Positions 44,520 through 53,072 of a stretch of 64,000 bases of DNA are shown here, in pieces; position 1 is the stretch's first letter; each line of letters starts with the position of its first letter. Both the position numbers and the translations under genes were made by a program. The notes under the pieces are model-generated. The model searched no databases. It saw only the letters and a program-made list of their open reading frames with translations, and had not been told where the DNA came from. The DNA comes from JBFWRK01 sp050248955 (GTDB lineage: Bacteria > Actinomycetota > Acidimicrobiia > Acidimicrobiales > Ilumatobacteraceae). The stretch lies in NCBI GenBank assembly GCA_050248955.1, contig JBFWRK010000001.1:310001-374000 (forward strand), read 5' to 3'.

Positions 44520-46397
44520 ATGTGGGCGATGCACGCCGTCAGCGAGGAGGATCGCCTCGACCGCGAGTCGACACGACGTGTGCTCCGCCGCACGCTGCGG
44601 TTCGCGGCCCCGTACCGGCGCACGCTCCTGCTCGCGCTCGTCCTCGTGGTCCTGTCGACGATCGTCACGCTGTCAGGGCCGACGCTCGTGAAGATCGGCA
44701 TCGACGACGGCATTCGCGGCAACAGCCGTCGGGCGCTCGATGCTGCGGTCATCGGCTACATCGCGGTGACCTGCGTCGGATGGGTCCTCTCGCAGGCCCA
44801 GATCCGCGCCGTCTCCAGAGCGGGTGAGGGGTTCCTGCGCGACCTGCGGGTCCGCGTCTTCGATCACCTGCAGCAGCAGTCGATGGCGTTCTTCGACCGC
44901 GAGAAGGCCGGCGTGCTCGTCTCACGGATGACGAGCGACATCGACTCGATGGGTGAGCTCGTCCAGTTCGGGTTGCAGCAGTTCGTCTCCGCCGGGCTGC
45001 TGCTCGTGCTCACGCTCGCGCTGCTGTTCGTGCTGTCGTGGCAGCTGACCTTCGTGGTCTTGCTCGTGCTGCCCGTCCTCGTCCTCGCATCGATCAGGTT
45101 CCAGCGGCTCTCGAACCGCGCGTACCTGCGCGTGCGCGACCGAGTCGGTCAGAACCTGTCCGCGCTGCAGGAGTCGATCAGCGGCGTCCGCGTCATCCAG
45201 GCCTACGCCCGCGAGCCCGAGCAGATCCGGCGCTTCACGGCCACGAACCGCGCGCTGTTCGACGCCCACATGACCTCGGTGAAGGTCTCGGTCTGGTACT
45301 TCGGTCTCGTCGAGCTGTCGGGCATCGCGGCCTCGGCGGCGGTCGTCGGCATCGGTGGGTACTGGGTCCACACGGGCACGATCTCGCTCGGCACCGTGAT
45401 CGCGTTCGTGCTCCTGCTGTCGAACCTGTTCGAGCCCGTGCAGCTGCTGTCGCAGTTGTTCAACACGGTCCAGTCGGCGGGCGCGGCGCTGAACAAGCTG
45501 TACGCACTCCTCGATGCCGAGCCCGACGTCCGAGAGGCCCCTGATGCGGTGGAGCTGCCGCCGACCGGTGCGATCGAGGTCGATTCGCTGACGTTCCGCT
45601 ACGAGACGGCGGAGCGTCCCGCCTTGTCCGACATCGATTTGACGATCGCCGCTGGCGAGCGACTCGCGTTGGTCGGGCCCACCGGCGCAGGCAAGTCGAC
45701 GCTGGCGAAGCTCATCGCCCGCCTCTACGACCCGGCGACCGGAGCAGTGCGCTTCGCCGGCATCGACCTCCGTCAGGCGACGATGACCTCACTGCGGGAG
45801 CGGATCGTCGTCGTGCCGCAGGAGGGGTTCCTCTTCGGCGGCTCGATCCGGGAGAACATCCGCATCGCGCGCCCGGGTGCCAGCGACGCGGACATCGAGG
45901 CGGCGGTCGAAGCGATCGGCGCGACGGAGCGGTTCGACGCGTTCGAGCAGGGCCTCGACACCGAGGTGCGCGAGCGCGGCAGCCGCCTGTCGGCCGGAGA
46001 GCGCCAGCTCGTGTCGTTGGCCCGAGCCGCACTCGTCGATCCGGCGGTGCTCGTGCTCGACGAGGCGACGTCGAACCTCGATCCCGGCACCGAGGCCGTC
46101 GTCGAGCGGGCGATGGAGACCCTGATGGAGAGCCGTACCGTGATCGTGGTCGCCCACCGGCTGACGACCGTCCGTCGCGCCGACCGGATCGCGGTCGTCG
46201 ACCATGGACGGCTGGCCGAGGTCGGTACGCACGACGAGCTCGTCGCGCTGCCCGGTGGGTCGTACGCCGCGCTCGCATCGGCGTGGGCCAAGAGCCAGCC
46301 CACGGTGGAAGCAGGCAGCGGAGTGAGTTCGGCTGCCGGGATCAGCACGGGCAGCTACCCCGGCAGCGGTGGCAGTGCCGGCGAACCGGCACGGTGA
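44520..46397 (+). CDS. ABC exporter half-transporter with catalytic Glu (heterodimer subunit 2)
   Basis: The 625-residue half-transporter has a six-helix exporter domain (about 35-330) and an ATPase domain with Walker A GPTGAGKST, Q-loop VVPQEGFLF, catalytic Glu in LVLDEATSNLD and His-loop VVAHR. The signature is the variant LSAGERQ. Combined with subunit 1, the two composite ATP sites would be one canonical (this Walker B Glu plus partner LSGGQ) and one degenerate (partner Asp plus this LSAGE). A Gly/Ser-rich tail of about 30 residues follows the ATPase domain. ATG 44520 or 44529 may be used. A strong hairpin follows the stop. Confidence 0.9.
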   Translation: MWAMHAVSEEDRLDRESTRRVLRRTLRFAAPYRRTLLLALVLVVLSTIVTLSGPTLVKIGIDDGIRGNSRRALDAAVIGYIAVTCVGWVLSQAQIRAVSRAGEGFLRDLRVRVFDHLQQQSMAFFDREKAGVLVSRMTSDIDSMGELVQFGLQQFVSAGLLLVLTLALLFVLSWQLTFVVLLVLPVLVLASIRFQRLSNRAYLRVRDRVGQNLSALQESISGVRVIQAYAREPEQIRRFTATNRALFDAHMTSVKVSVWYFGLVELSGIAASAAVVGIGGYWVHTGTISLGTVIAFVLLLSNLFEPVQLLSQLFNTVQSAGAALNKLYALLDAEPDVREAPDAVELPPTGAIEVDSLTFRYETAERPALSDIDLTIAAGERLALVGPTGAGKSTLAKLIARLYDPATGAVRFAGIDLRQATMTSLRERIVVVPQEGFLFGGSIRENIRIARPGASDADIEAAVEAIGATERFDAFEQGLDTEVRERGSRLSAGERQLVSLARAALVDPAVLVLDEATSNLDPGTEAVVERAMETLMESRTVIVVAHRLTTVRRADRIAVVDHGRLAEVGTHDELVALPGGSYAALASAWAKSQPTVEAGSGVSSAAGISTGSYPGSGGSAGEPAR

Positions 46398-46401
46398 CGC
46401 G

Positions 46402-46439
46402 CAACAGCCTGCGAGCCCCGGAGGGCCCGCAGGCTGTTG
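46402..46439. terminator. Bidirectional hairpin terminator between ABC exporter and cspA
   Basis: CAACAGCCTGCG at 46402-46413 pairs perfectly with CGCAGGCTGTTG at 46428-46439, and GCCC/GGGC continues the stem inside. The hairpin begins 5 bp after the ABC stop and lies 23 bp beyond the convergent cspA stop, so it can serve both. Confidence 0.8.
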
Positions 46440-46462
46440 GTCAGTTCATTGACCGGTTGTGG

Positions 46463-46663
46463 TCAGAGCGCGCGCACGTTGGTCGCTTCGAGGCCCTTGC
46501 GGCCCTGAGCGACATCGAACTCCACGGACTGGCCTTCGACGAGCTTCTTGAAGCCCGTGCCGGCGATGTTGGAGAAGTGCACGAACAGGTCGTCGCCATC
46601 CTCTCGCTTGATGAATCCGAAACCCTTTTGGTCGTTGAAGAACTTGACGACACCTGTTGCCAC
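46463..46663 (-). CDS. cspA: Cold-shock domain protein (CspA family)
   Basis: The 66-residue single cold-shock domain has RNA-binding motifs KGFGFIK (RNP1) and LFVHFSNI (RNP2), as in VVKFFNDQKGFGFI and DLFVHF. It is a single-stranded nucleic-acid chaperone. The start is GTG at 46663, supported by AGAGGTGA in the leader. Downstream is the shared hairpin terminator. The spacer upstream to the YceI-like gene (46664-46780) would contain its promoter and leader; I cannot define a cold-box. Confidence 0.95.
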   Translation of the reverse strand: MATGVVKFFNDQKGFGFIKREDGDDLFVHFSNIAGTGFKKLVEGQSVEFDVAQGRKGLEATNVRAL

Positions 46664-46780
46664 TTGAATTTCACCTCTGTATTCGCACGGGACCGCCGGA
46701 ACTGACGGAACCCGGGTGCAACACTACGGGATCTGCGGAGGAAAACCGCATCGACTTCGTCCGTCCGGCGGCCGCCGCGG

Positions 46781-47572
46781 TCAGGCCTTCGCCATCACCA
46801 GTAGGAACTCGAGCAGGCCGTTGTCCTCGGTGCTCACGAAACCGGTCGACGGGTTGTCGATGTCGTAGTCGGCGAAGAGGATCGGGATCGCACCCGTGGC
46901 AGTGATCTTGCCCCCGGCGACGAACGCCTGCAGCTCGAATGTGACCGATCTGGTGACGCCGTGGAGCAGCAGATCGCCGGTCACGCTCGCGGCGACGACC
47001 TCACCCTCCGCCGGCACGCCGGCCAGCGTGACGGGCTGCGTGAGCGTGAACGACGCGGTCGGGAACGTGTCCGCCTCCATGATCCGGCCGCGGAACTGGT
47101 TGTCGCGCTGGCTGCGGTCGCTGGAGATCGACGCCACATCGGCGGTGAACTCGGCCGCCTCGAGCGAGGCGCCGGAGATCGTGGCACTCCCGGTGACCTG
47201 TGTCGTCCGCCCGGTCGCGGTCGTGTTGATGCCCGAGAGGACCTCCTCGACGCGGTAACCGACGTAGATCTCACTCGTGGTGTCCACGGTCCAGGTTCCG
47301 TCGAGCGGTGTCGCGCCGGCGGCGTCGGCCACCGTCGTCGCCGCGTCAGCGGCGGTGGTGCCGGGATCGGCGGCGGTGGTGCCAGGGTCCGCCCCGGTGG
47401 TGTCGACGGGTGCCGTGGTCGACTCGGCAGCAGCCTCGACGCGGTCGGCGAAGTCCGATTCTGCGGTCTCGTCGGCCTTGTTGATCACCTTGGCGTACAC
47501 CAGGATCCCGCCGAACAACAGCACTGGCACGGCGATGATCGCCACGATCGCGATCTTCATCCATCTCTTCAT
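46781..47572 (-). CDS. Membrane-anchored YceI-domain protein
   Basis: The 263-residue protein has an N-terminal transmembrane anchor (IAIVAIIAVPVLLFGGILVYA, about 7-27), an Ala/Thr/Pro/Asp-rich linker with repeated DPGTTAAD units, and a C-terminal YceI beta-barrel (about 90-263) with DTTSEIYVGYRVEEVL, DRSQRDNQFRGRIMEADTFPTASFTL and the ending GLLEFLLVMAKA. The barrel is therefore displayed outside the membrane, unlike the cytoplasmic YceI protein at 7244-7786. It is likely to bind isoprenoid or other lipid. The nucleotide repeat in the linker (47333-47400) is visibly duplicated. Confidence 0.85.
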   Translation of the reverse strand: MKRWMKIAIVAIIAVPVLLFGGILVYAKVINKADETAESDFADRVEAAAESTTAPVDTTGADPGTTAADPGTTAADAATTVADAAGATPLDGTWTVDTTSEIYVGYRVEEVLSGINTTATGRTTQVTGSATISGASLEAAEFTADVASISSDRSQRDNQFRGRIMEADTFPTASFTLTQPVTLAGVPAEGEVVAASVTGDLLLHGVTRSVTFELQAFVAGGKITATGAIPILFADYDIDNPSTGFVSTEDNGLLEFLLVMAKA

Positions 47573-47762
47573 GTCATCACCTCGTGAAGAAGTACGGACG
47601 ACGAGTCCGATCGGTTCGTGCAGGCGACGGAGACCGTTGCGTGCGCAAGCAACGTACCGGGTCCCGTCGCGGCGTCAGCCTCGCCGGAGGTAGGGATCAG
47701 GTGAGAACTCGGCGCGGCGGCTTGCAGCGTCCCGCGGGCGGTCGGCGCCGAGGGGGGCCGGG

Positions 47763-50700
47763 TCAGCGGGCGACGAAGTACTTCGCCCGCGGGTGATGGC
47801 AGATGATCGCCGAGGTGGTCTGCTCGGGGTGGTACTGCCAGCCGGTCTCCTCGCTCACCTCGATGCCGAGCCGGTCGGCACCCAACAGCGCCGCGACCGT
47901 GGCGTTGTCCTCCAGGTCGGGACAGGCCGGGTAACCCCACGAGTACCGGCCGCCGCGGTACTGCTGGCGGAACAACCCGAGCACGTTCGGGCCGTCCTCG
48001 CCGGCGAAGCCCCACTCCTGGCGGATGCGGAGGTGCCAGTACTCGGCGAGCGCTTCGGCCATCTCGACGCCGATGCCATGGAGCAACAGGTACTCCTGGT
48101 AGCGGTTCTCGGCGAACAGCTTCGCCGTGGCCTCCGACACTGCCGCCCCCATCGTGACGATGTGGAAGGCGGCGTAGTCGGTCTCGCCGCTCTCGACCGG
48201 ACGGAAGAAGTCGGCGATGCACAGGAACGGCTCGACCCGCTGGCGGGGGTAGTGGAACCGGTAGGCCTCGGCCGTGCGGGTCTCGTCGGTCCACACGACG
48301 AGGTCGTCGCCGTCGCCGTTCGCCGGGAAGTAGCCGTAGACGACCTGGGGCACGAGCACGCCGCTCGCCTTCGCCGCGCCCAGCTGCTCGCGCAAGGTCG
48401 GACGGATTCGGGCCTTGAACTCCTCGTCGTTCTCGCCGCTCTCCGGCCGGTACTGCCACTGGTTGCGGAAGAGCGCCGTTTCGTTGACGAAGGTGGCGAT
48501 CTCGTCGAGCGACAAGCCCTTCACGATCTTCGAGCCGAGGAACGGGGGAGTGAAGACGGGGTTGTCCGCTGCGACCTCGGGCGATCGGCGAGGCAGCACG
48601 ATGGTGTCGTCGACCGGGCGTTGGGAGCGGCGCGTCGGCAGGTTGCGGCCGCTCGGCACCGTGCCGAACTCGGGGTCCCACTCGTTGCTCCGCTTCATCT
48701 GCATGAGGCGGTCGAGCGTGTGCAGACCCTCGAACGCGTCGCGGCCGTAGAAGAGCCGCCCGTCGTACACCTCGCGCAGGTCCTTCTCGACGTAGGTGCG
48801 CGTGAGCGCTGCGCCGCCGAGCAGCACCGGTACCTCCTCGGCCAGACCGAGGTTGTTCAGCTCCTCCAGGTTGTCGCGCATGATCAACGTCGACTTCACG
48901 AGCAGGCCGCTCATGCCGAGCGCGTCCGCGCTGACTTCCTTGACCTTCGCGACCATGTCGCCGATCGACACCTTGATGCCGAGGTTGTGCACCTCGTAGC
49001 CGTTGTTCGTGCAGATGATGTCGACGAGATTCTTGCCGATGTCGTGGACGTCGCCCTTCACGGTGCCGAGCACCAACCGGCCCTTCGACGTGTCGCCGTC
49101 GAGCTTGTCCATGTGGGGCTCGAGGAACGCCACCGCGGACTTCATCGTCTCTGCCGACTGCAGCACGAACGGCAGCTGCATCTGGCCGGAGCCGAACAGC
49201 TCACCGACCACCCGCATCCCGTCGAGCAGCACGTCGTTCACGATGTCGAGCGCCTTCATGTCCTCGCGCATGGCGAGCTCGAGATCGTCGGTGAGGCCCT
49301 CGCGGTCACCATCGATGATCCGGTGCTTGAGCCGCTCGGCGACCGGCCAGTCGGAGCGGTCCTCCTTCACCGTCTTGATCGACTTCACGTCGGCGAAGAC
49401 CTCGAGCAGCTGCTGCAGGGGGTCGTAGTCGGGGCGCCGGCGGTCGTAGATCAGGTCGAGGCAGACGTCGCGCTGCTCGTCGGGGATCTTCGACAGCGGG
49501 ACGATCTTCGCCGCGTGGACGATGGCGGAGTCGAGGCCGGCCTGTGTGCACTCGTGGAGGAACACGCTGTTGAGCACGTGGCGAGCGGCCGGGTTGAGCC
49601 CGAAGCTCACGTTCGACACGCCGAGCGTGGTGTACGCGCCAGGGATCTCGGTCTTGATCCGCCGGATCGCTTCGATCGTGTTCATCGCGTCCCCGCGCAG
49701 GTCGTCATCGCCCGTGGAGAGCGGGAAGGTGAGCGCGTCGAAGACCAGGTCGCTCGCCGAGAGACCGAAGCGCTCGGTCGCGATCTGGTGGATGCGATGA
49801 GCGATCTCGAGCTTCCACTCGACATCTCGGGCCTGACCGCGCTCGTCGATGAGGAGGCAGATGACCGCGGCGCCGTACTCGCGGGCGAGCGAGAAGACGC
49901 GATCGAGCCGCGAGCCCGGCAGCTCCCCGTCCTCGAGGTTGGCCGAGTTGAGGATCGCCCGACCGCCGATGTGCTGCAGGCCCATCTCGAGCACGGGAGG
50001 TTCCGTGGAGTCGAGCACCAGCGGCACGCTCGCCTGCGTGGCGAAGCGCGAGACGATCTCGTCCATGTCGGCTGTGCCGTCGCGACCGACGTAGTCGACG
50101 CACACGTCGAGCACGTGCGCGCCTTCGCGGATCTGCTCGGTGGCGATCTTCGAGCAGGTGTCCCAGTCGGCGGCGAGCATCGCATCGCGGAACGCCCTCG
50201 ACCCGTTCGCGTTCGTGCGCTCGCCGATGATGAGGAAGCTGTTGTCCTGCTCCATCGTGACCGGCGAGTAGATCGACGAGACGCTCGGCTCGAACACCGG
50301 GTTCCGCCTCGGCAGCTCGAGGTCCTTGACCGCCTCGACGACGGCCCGGAGGTGCTCGGGTGTGGTGCCGCAGCAGCCGCCGACGATGCCGATGCCGAGG
50401 TCCTCGACGTGATGACGGTGGAAGGTCGCCAGCTCGGGCGCCGTCAGGTCGTAGTGGGTGCGGCCGTCGACGACGCTCGGGAGACCGGCGTTGGGGAGCA
50501 CGCTGATCGGGATCGTGCTGTTGTGCGAGAGGTAGCGGAGGTGCTCCTGCATCTCGGTCGGCCCTGTGGCGCAGTTGATGCCGATCACGTCGGGCTTCAT
50601 CGCCGTCAGCACCGTGAGCGCGGCGCCGATCTCGGACCCGACGAGCATCCGCCCGGTCGTCTCCATGGTGACCTGCACCTGCAGCGGGATCTGGCGGCCT

Positions 50701-51251
50701 TCGGCCTTCATCGCACGGCGGCAGGCGATCATCGCCGCCTTGACCTGCAGGAGATCCATGCAGGTCTCGATGAGGAAGAGGTCGACGCCACCTTCGAGCA
50801 GGGCGCGGGCCTGCTCCTCGTATCCGTCGCGCAGATCGGTGAAGCGGATGTGGCCGAGGCTCGGCAGCTTCGTGCCCGGACCGATCGATCCGGCGACGTA
50901 GCGGCTCTTGCCATCGCGCCCCTCGTAGCCGTCGGCCACCTCCCGTGCGAGGCGGGCCGCAGCCACGTTCAGCTCGTGGGTCTTCTCGGGGATCGAGTAC
51001 TCGTTGAGCACCACGCCGAACGAGCCGAAGCTCGCCGTCTCGACCGCGTCGACGCCGACGGCGAAGAACGCGTCGTGCATGCTCCTGATCACGTCGGGCC
51101 GGGTGAGGCAGAGCATCTCGTTGCAGCCCTCGAGCTCGGGTCCGCCGAAGTCGTCAGCGGTGAGATCGAGACCTTGGACGTAGGTGCCGAACGCACCGTC
51201 GAAGACGATGACGCGCTGCGCCACCGCGTCGAGGTAGGGCTGTCGTGCCAT
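47763..51251 (-). CDS. metH: Cobalamin-dependent methionine synthase
   Basis: The 1162-residue enzyme transfers methyl from methyltetrahydrofolate via cobalamin to homocysteine. The four modules are in order: the homocysteine domain with zinc ligands (GINCATGP and GGCCGTTPEH, within about 1-330); the pterin domain (SFLIIGERTNANGSRAFRDAML to about 640); the B12 cap and binding domains with GDVHDIGKNLV (lower-axial His) and GMSGLLVKST; and the reactivation domain with RYSWGYPACPDLED near the end. The ATG at 51251 directly precedes ARQPYLDAVAQRVIVFDGAFGTYVQ. The gene is divergent from a cobalamin adenosyltransferase gene. No room exists upstream for a full cobalamin riboswitch (102 bp). Confidence 0.96.
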   Translation of the reverse strand: MARQPYLDAVAQRVIVFDGAFGTYVQGLDLTADDFGGPELEGCNEMLCLTRPDVIRSMHDAFFAVGVDAVETASFGSFGVVLNEYSIPEKTHELNVAAARLAREVADGYEGRDGKSRYVAGSIGPGTKLPSLGHIRFTDLRDGYEEQARALLEGGVDLFLIETCMDLLQVKAAMIACRRAMKAEGRQIPLQVQVTMETTGRMLVGSEIGAALTVLTAMKPDVIGINCATGPTEMQEHLRYLSHNSTIPISVLPNAGLPSVVDGRTHYDLTAPELATFHRHHVEDLGIGIVGGCCGTTPEHLRAVVEAVKDLELPRRNPVFEPSVSSIYSPVTMEQDNSFLIIGERTNANGSRAFRDAMLAADWDTCSKIATEQIREGAHVLDVCVDYVGRDGTADMDEIVSRFATQASVPLVLDSTEPPVLEMGLQHIGGRAILNSANLEDGELPGSRLDRVFSLAREYGAAVICLLIDERGQARDVEWKLEIAHRIHQIATERFGLSASDLVFDALTFPLSTGDDDLRGDAMNTIEAIRRIKTEIPGAYTTLGVSNVSFGLNPAARHVLNSVFLHECTQAGLDSAIVHAAKIVPLSKIPDEQRDVCLDLIYDRRRPDYDPLQQLLEVFADVKSIKTVKEDRSDWPVAERLKHRIIDGDREGLTDDLELAMREDMKALDIVNDVLLDGMRVVGELFGSGQMQLPFVLQSAETMKSAVAFLEPHMDKLDGDTSKGRLVLGTVKGDVHDIGKNLVDIICTNNGYEVHNLGIKVSIGDMVAKVKEVSADALGMSGLLVKSTLIMRDNLEELNNLGLAEEVPVLLGGAALTRTYVEKDLREVYDGRLFYGRDAFEGLHTLDRLMQMKRSNEWDPEFGTVPSGRNLPTRRSQRPVDDTIVLPRRSPEVAADNPVFTPPFLGSKIVKGLSLDEIATFVNETALFRNQWQYRPESGENDEEFKARIRPTLREQLGAAKASGVLVPQVVYGYFPANGDGDDLVVWTDETRTAEAYRFHYPRQRVEPFLCIADFFRPVESGETDYAAFHIVTMGAAVSEATAKLFAENRYQEYLLLHGIGVEMAEALAEYWHLRIRQEWGFAGEDGPNVLGLFRQQYRGGRYSWGYPACPDLEDNATVAALLGADRLGIEVSEETGWQYHPEQTTSAIICHHPRAKYFVAR

Positions 51252-51353
51252 GGCGGGCAGGCTACCGAGAGGGTGCATCAAGGCGGGGGCCGGCTTCTGG
51301 CTCCTGGGCCGTACGGACCATGGTCCCGAGCGGAGCGTTAGCGTCGGCACACG

Positions 51354-51905
51354 ATGGCGCGCGAACGGATCTACACGAAGAAGGGCGACGACGGCACGAC
51401 GGGACTCTTCTACGGCGGGCGGGTACGCAAGGACAGCGAGCTGCCCCGGGCGTACGGCACGGTCGACGAGGCACAAGCCGTCCTCGGCCTCGCCCGGTCG
51501 GCGGCGCGCTCGGGTGGCGCCGACGAGGTGGACGTGCTGCTCGTCCCGATCATGCGCGATCTGTGGGTGCTCATGGCGGAGCTGGCGACACTGCCGGCGA
51601 ACCGTCCGAAGCTCACGCCTGGGACGTCATCCGTGACGCAGGAGATGGTCGACCAGCTGGAGCGGCTGATCGACGATCTCGACACGCGCTTCGAGCCGCC
51701 GACCGAGTTCGTCGTGCCGGGTGAGCACCCGGTTGCGGCCTGGCTCGATCTCGGCCGGACGGTCGTGCGCCGGGCCGAGCGCCACGCGCTCGTCGCCGCC
51801 GAGCCGCCGTCATTCGTCGTCCCGTACCTCAACCGGCTCTCGGACCTGTTGTGGACGATGGCCAGGTGGCAGGAAGGCGACAGCCTCAGGGTCCGCGATC
51901 TGTAG
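51354..51905 (+). CDS. PduO-type cob(I)alamin adenosyltransferase
   Basis: The 183-residue enzyme transfers the adenosyl group of ATP to cob(I)alamin. The ATP-binding motif YTKKGDDGTTGLFYGGRVRKDS is at the N-terminus, and the conserved C-terminal helix shows RRAERHALVAAE then YLNRLSDLLWTMAR. It is divergent from metH (102-bp spacer), giving a cobalamin-use pair; adenosylcobalamin itself is not the MetH cofactor, so the link is through the shared vitamin pool. The TAG stop lies inside the palindrome at 51902-51914 that precedes the broken ATPase gene. Confidence 0.93.
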   Translation: MARERIYTKKGDDGTTGLFYGGRVRKDSELPRAYGTVDEAQAVLGLARSAARSGGADEVDVLLVPIMRDLWVLMAELATLPANRPKLTPGTSSVTQEMVDQLERLIDDLDTRFEPPTEFVVPGEHPVAAWLDLGRTVVRRAERHALVAAEPPSFVVPYLNRLSDLLWTMARWQEGDSLRVRDL

Positions 51906-51927
51906 ATAATCTACTCCACGGTAGATT
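51902..51927. promoter_or_regulatory. Palindromic site plus third half-site at the broken ATPase gene
   Basis: GTAGATAATCTAC (51902-51914) is a perfect palindrome around one A. A further GTAGAT half-site follows at 51921-51926. The palindrome includes the stop codon of the adenosyltransferase gene. An analogous palindrome plus half-site precedes the intact related ATPase at 54550-54584, which suggests these are operators for that gene family. Confidence 0.5.
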
Positions 51928-52954
51928 GGAGATTCGCGCCGCGAGGGACCAGAAGCTTCTCGTCGTGATCGATGAGTTCCCGTGGATGCTGCCGACGACC
52001 GATGCCTCCATCGAGCAGGAGCTGAGCGCGGTGCAGGCGGTGTTCGAGGAGGAGCGCGACCAGTCGCAACTGAAGCTCGTCCTCTGCGGGTCGATGGTCG
52101 CTCAGATGGAAGCGCTCATGGGAGTGCGGAGCCCGATGCACGGGCGCCTCGTCCCGTTGCAGCTCCAGCCGATGAGATTCCGCGATGCATCCCTCTTCTT
52201 CCCGCGACAGGCTCCGCTCGCGCAGTTCGAACGCTTCGCTCTCGCAGGTGGGGTGCCGAGATATCTGTCCGCATTGTCCGACCCGCGAGGGAGTCTGCGC
52301 TCCGTCGTGTGCGACCAGATCCTGGACCGAAACGCTCCTCTGTGGGACGAAGGTCGGACCGTCCTCGAGCAGGAGCTCCGAGAACCGAAGGTGTACTTCT
52401 CGATCCTCCAGTCGCTGTCGAGCGGAGACAAGGAGCTCAACGAGATCGTGCAGGCGCTTCGCTCGTTGCCGTCGTCGGTCTCCAAGTATCTGAACATCCT
52501 CGAGGAGATGCGGATTGCACCTGCGCTCAACGACCACGTCGCGCTCGAGTTCGAGGACTGGTGCCGCGATTGGACCCGGTCGACCTACGGGCGGGAGGCC
52601 ACCAAGGTCGGCGCTTGGTGGGGCCAAGCCCGGCACGATCTCCGACGGGCTGGCGTCCGCAGCTCGGAGGAGATCGACATCGTCGGCCTCGGCCGGGGTC
52701 GTGTCTCGGTGGTGGGCGAAGCGAAGTGGCAGCGTCGACGGCTCGACGTCGGCGTACTGCGGGATCTCGAGAAGTTCAAGATCCCGGCGATCGAACAGGC
52801 TGGGTTCAAGCTCTCGCCCAGGGTCAGGATTCTGTTGTTCGCGAAGGCCGGCTACACCGACGGCCTCGTCGATGCCGCGAGGCGCGACGACCGGATCGTG
52901 TTGGTCGACGTGCCAGCCGCGCTCGGCGGCGCCGCATCGCCGTCCGCGGAGTGA
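51926..52954 (+). pseudogene. N-terminally truncated AAA ATPase with nuclease-like C-terminal domain
   Basis: The frame starts abruptly a few residues before Walker B (LLVVIDEFPWML) and lacks the N-terminal third with Walker A, compared with its relative at 54598-56013; about 105 residues are missing. The rest is intact: sensor region LKLVLCGSMVAQMEALMG, winged-helix-like ELNEIVQALRSLPSSVSKYLNILEEM, and a C-terminal PD-(D/E)XK-like segment EEIDIVGLGRG...VVGEAKW with Asp, Glu and Lys in place. It cannot bind ATP as it stands. The only upstream start is TTG at 51926 or internal GTGs. It is probably a deletion remnant of a DUF234-like ATPase; expression as a nuclease-domain protein is not excluded. 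Confidence 0.75.
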
Positions 52955-53072
52955 CCTGCCACCAGCAGATCGAGTGCGCGCACGCGACGTTCCTCGTGGG
53001 CTCGCCGTGGTGGTCATCTGCGTCACTGCGGGCCAGACTGTCGCTCCCTGTTCAACATTCCCAGGAGACACG

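Noticed and set aside
47573..47762. Small plus-strand frame starting MKKYGRRVRS between yceI and metH
   Set aside because: No ribosome site, Arg/Gly-rich content, runs antisense into the metH end; treated as promoter spacer.
47793..51341. A plus-strand open frame of almost 1200 codons opposite metH
   Set aside because: It is antisense to a fully recognisable methionine synthase; long antisense frames arise from GC-rich third positions and its translation shows no domain.
51252..51353. Cobalamin riboswitch between metH and the adenosyltransferase gene
   Set aside because: Only 102 bp are available, shared by two divergent promoters, and no B12-box-like segment was seen.
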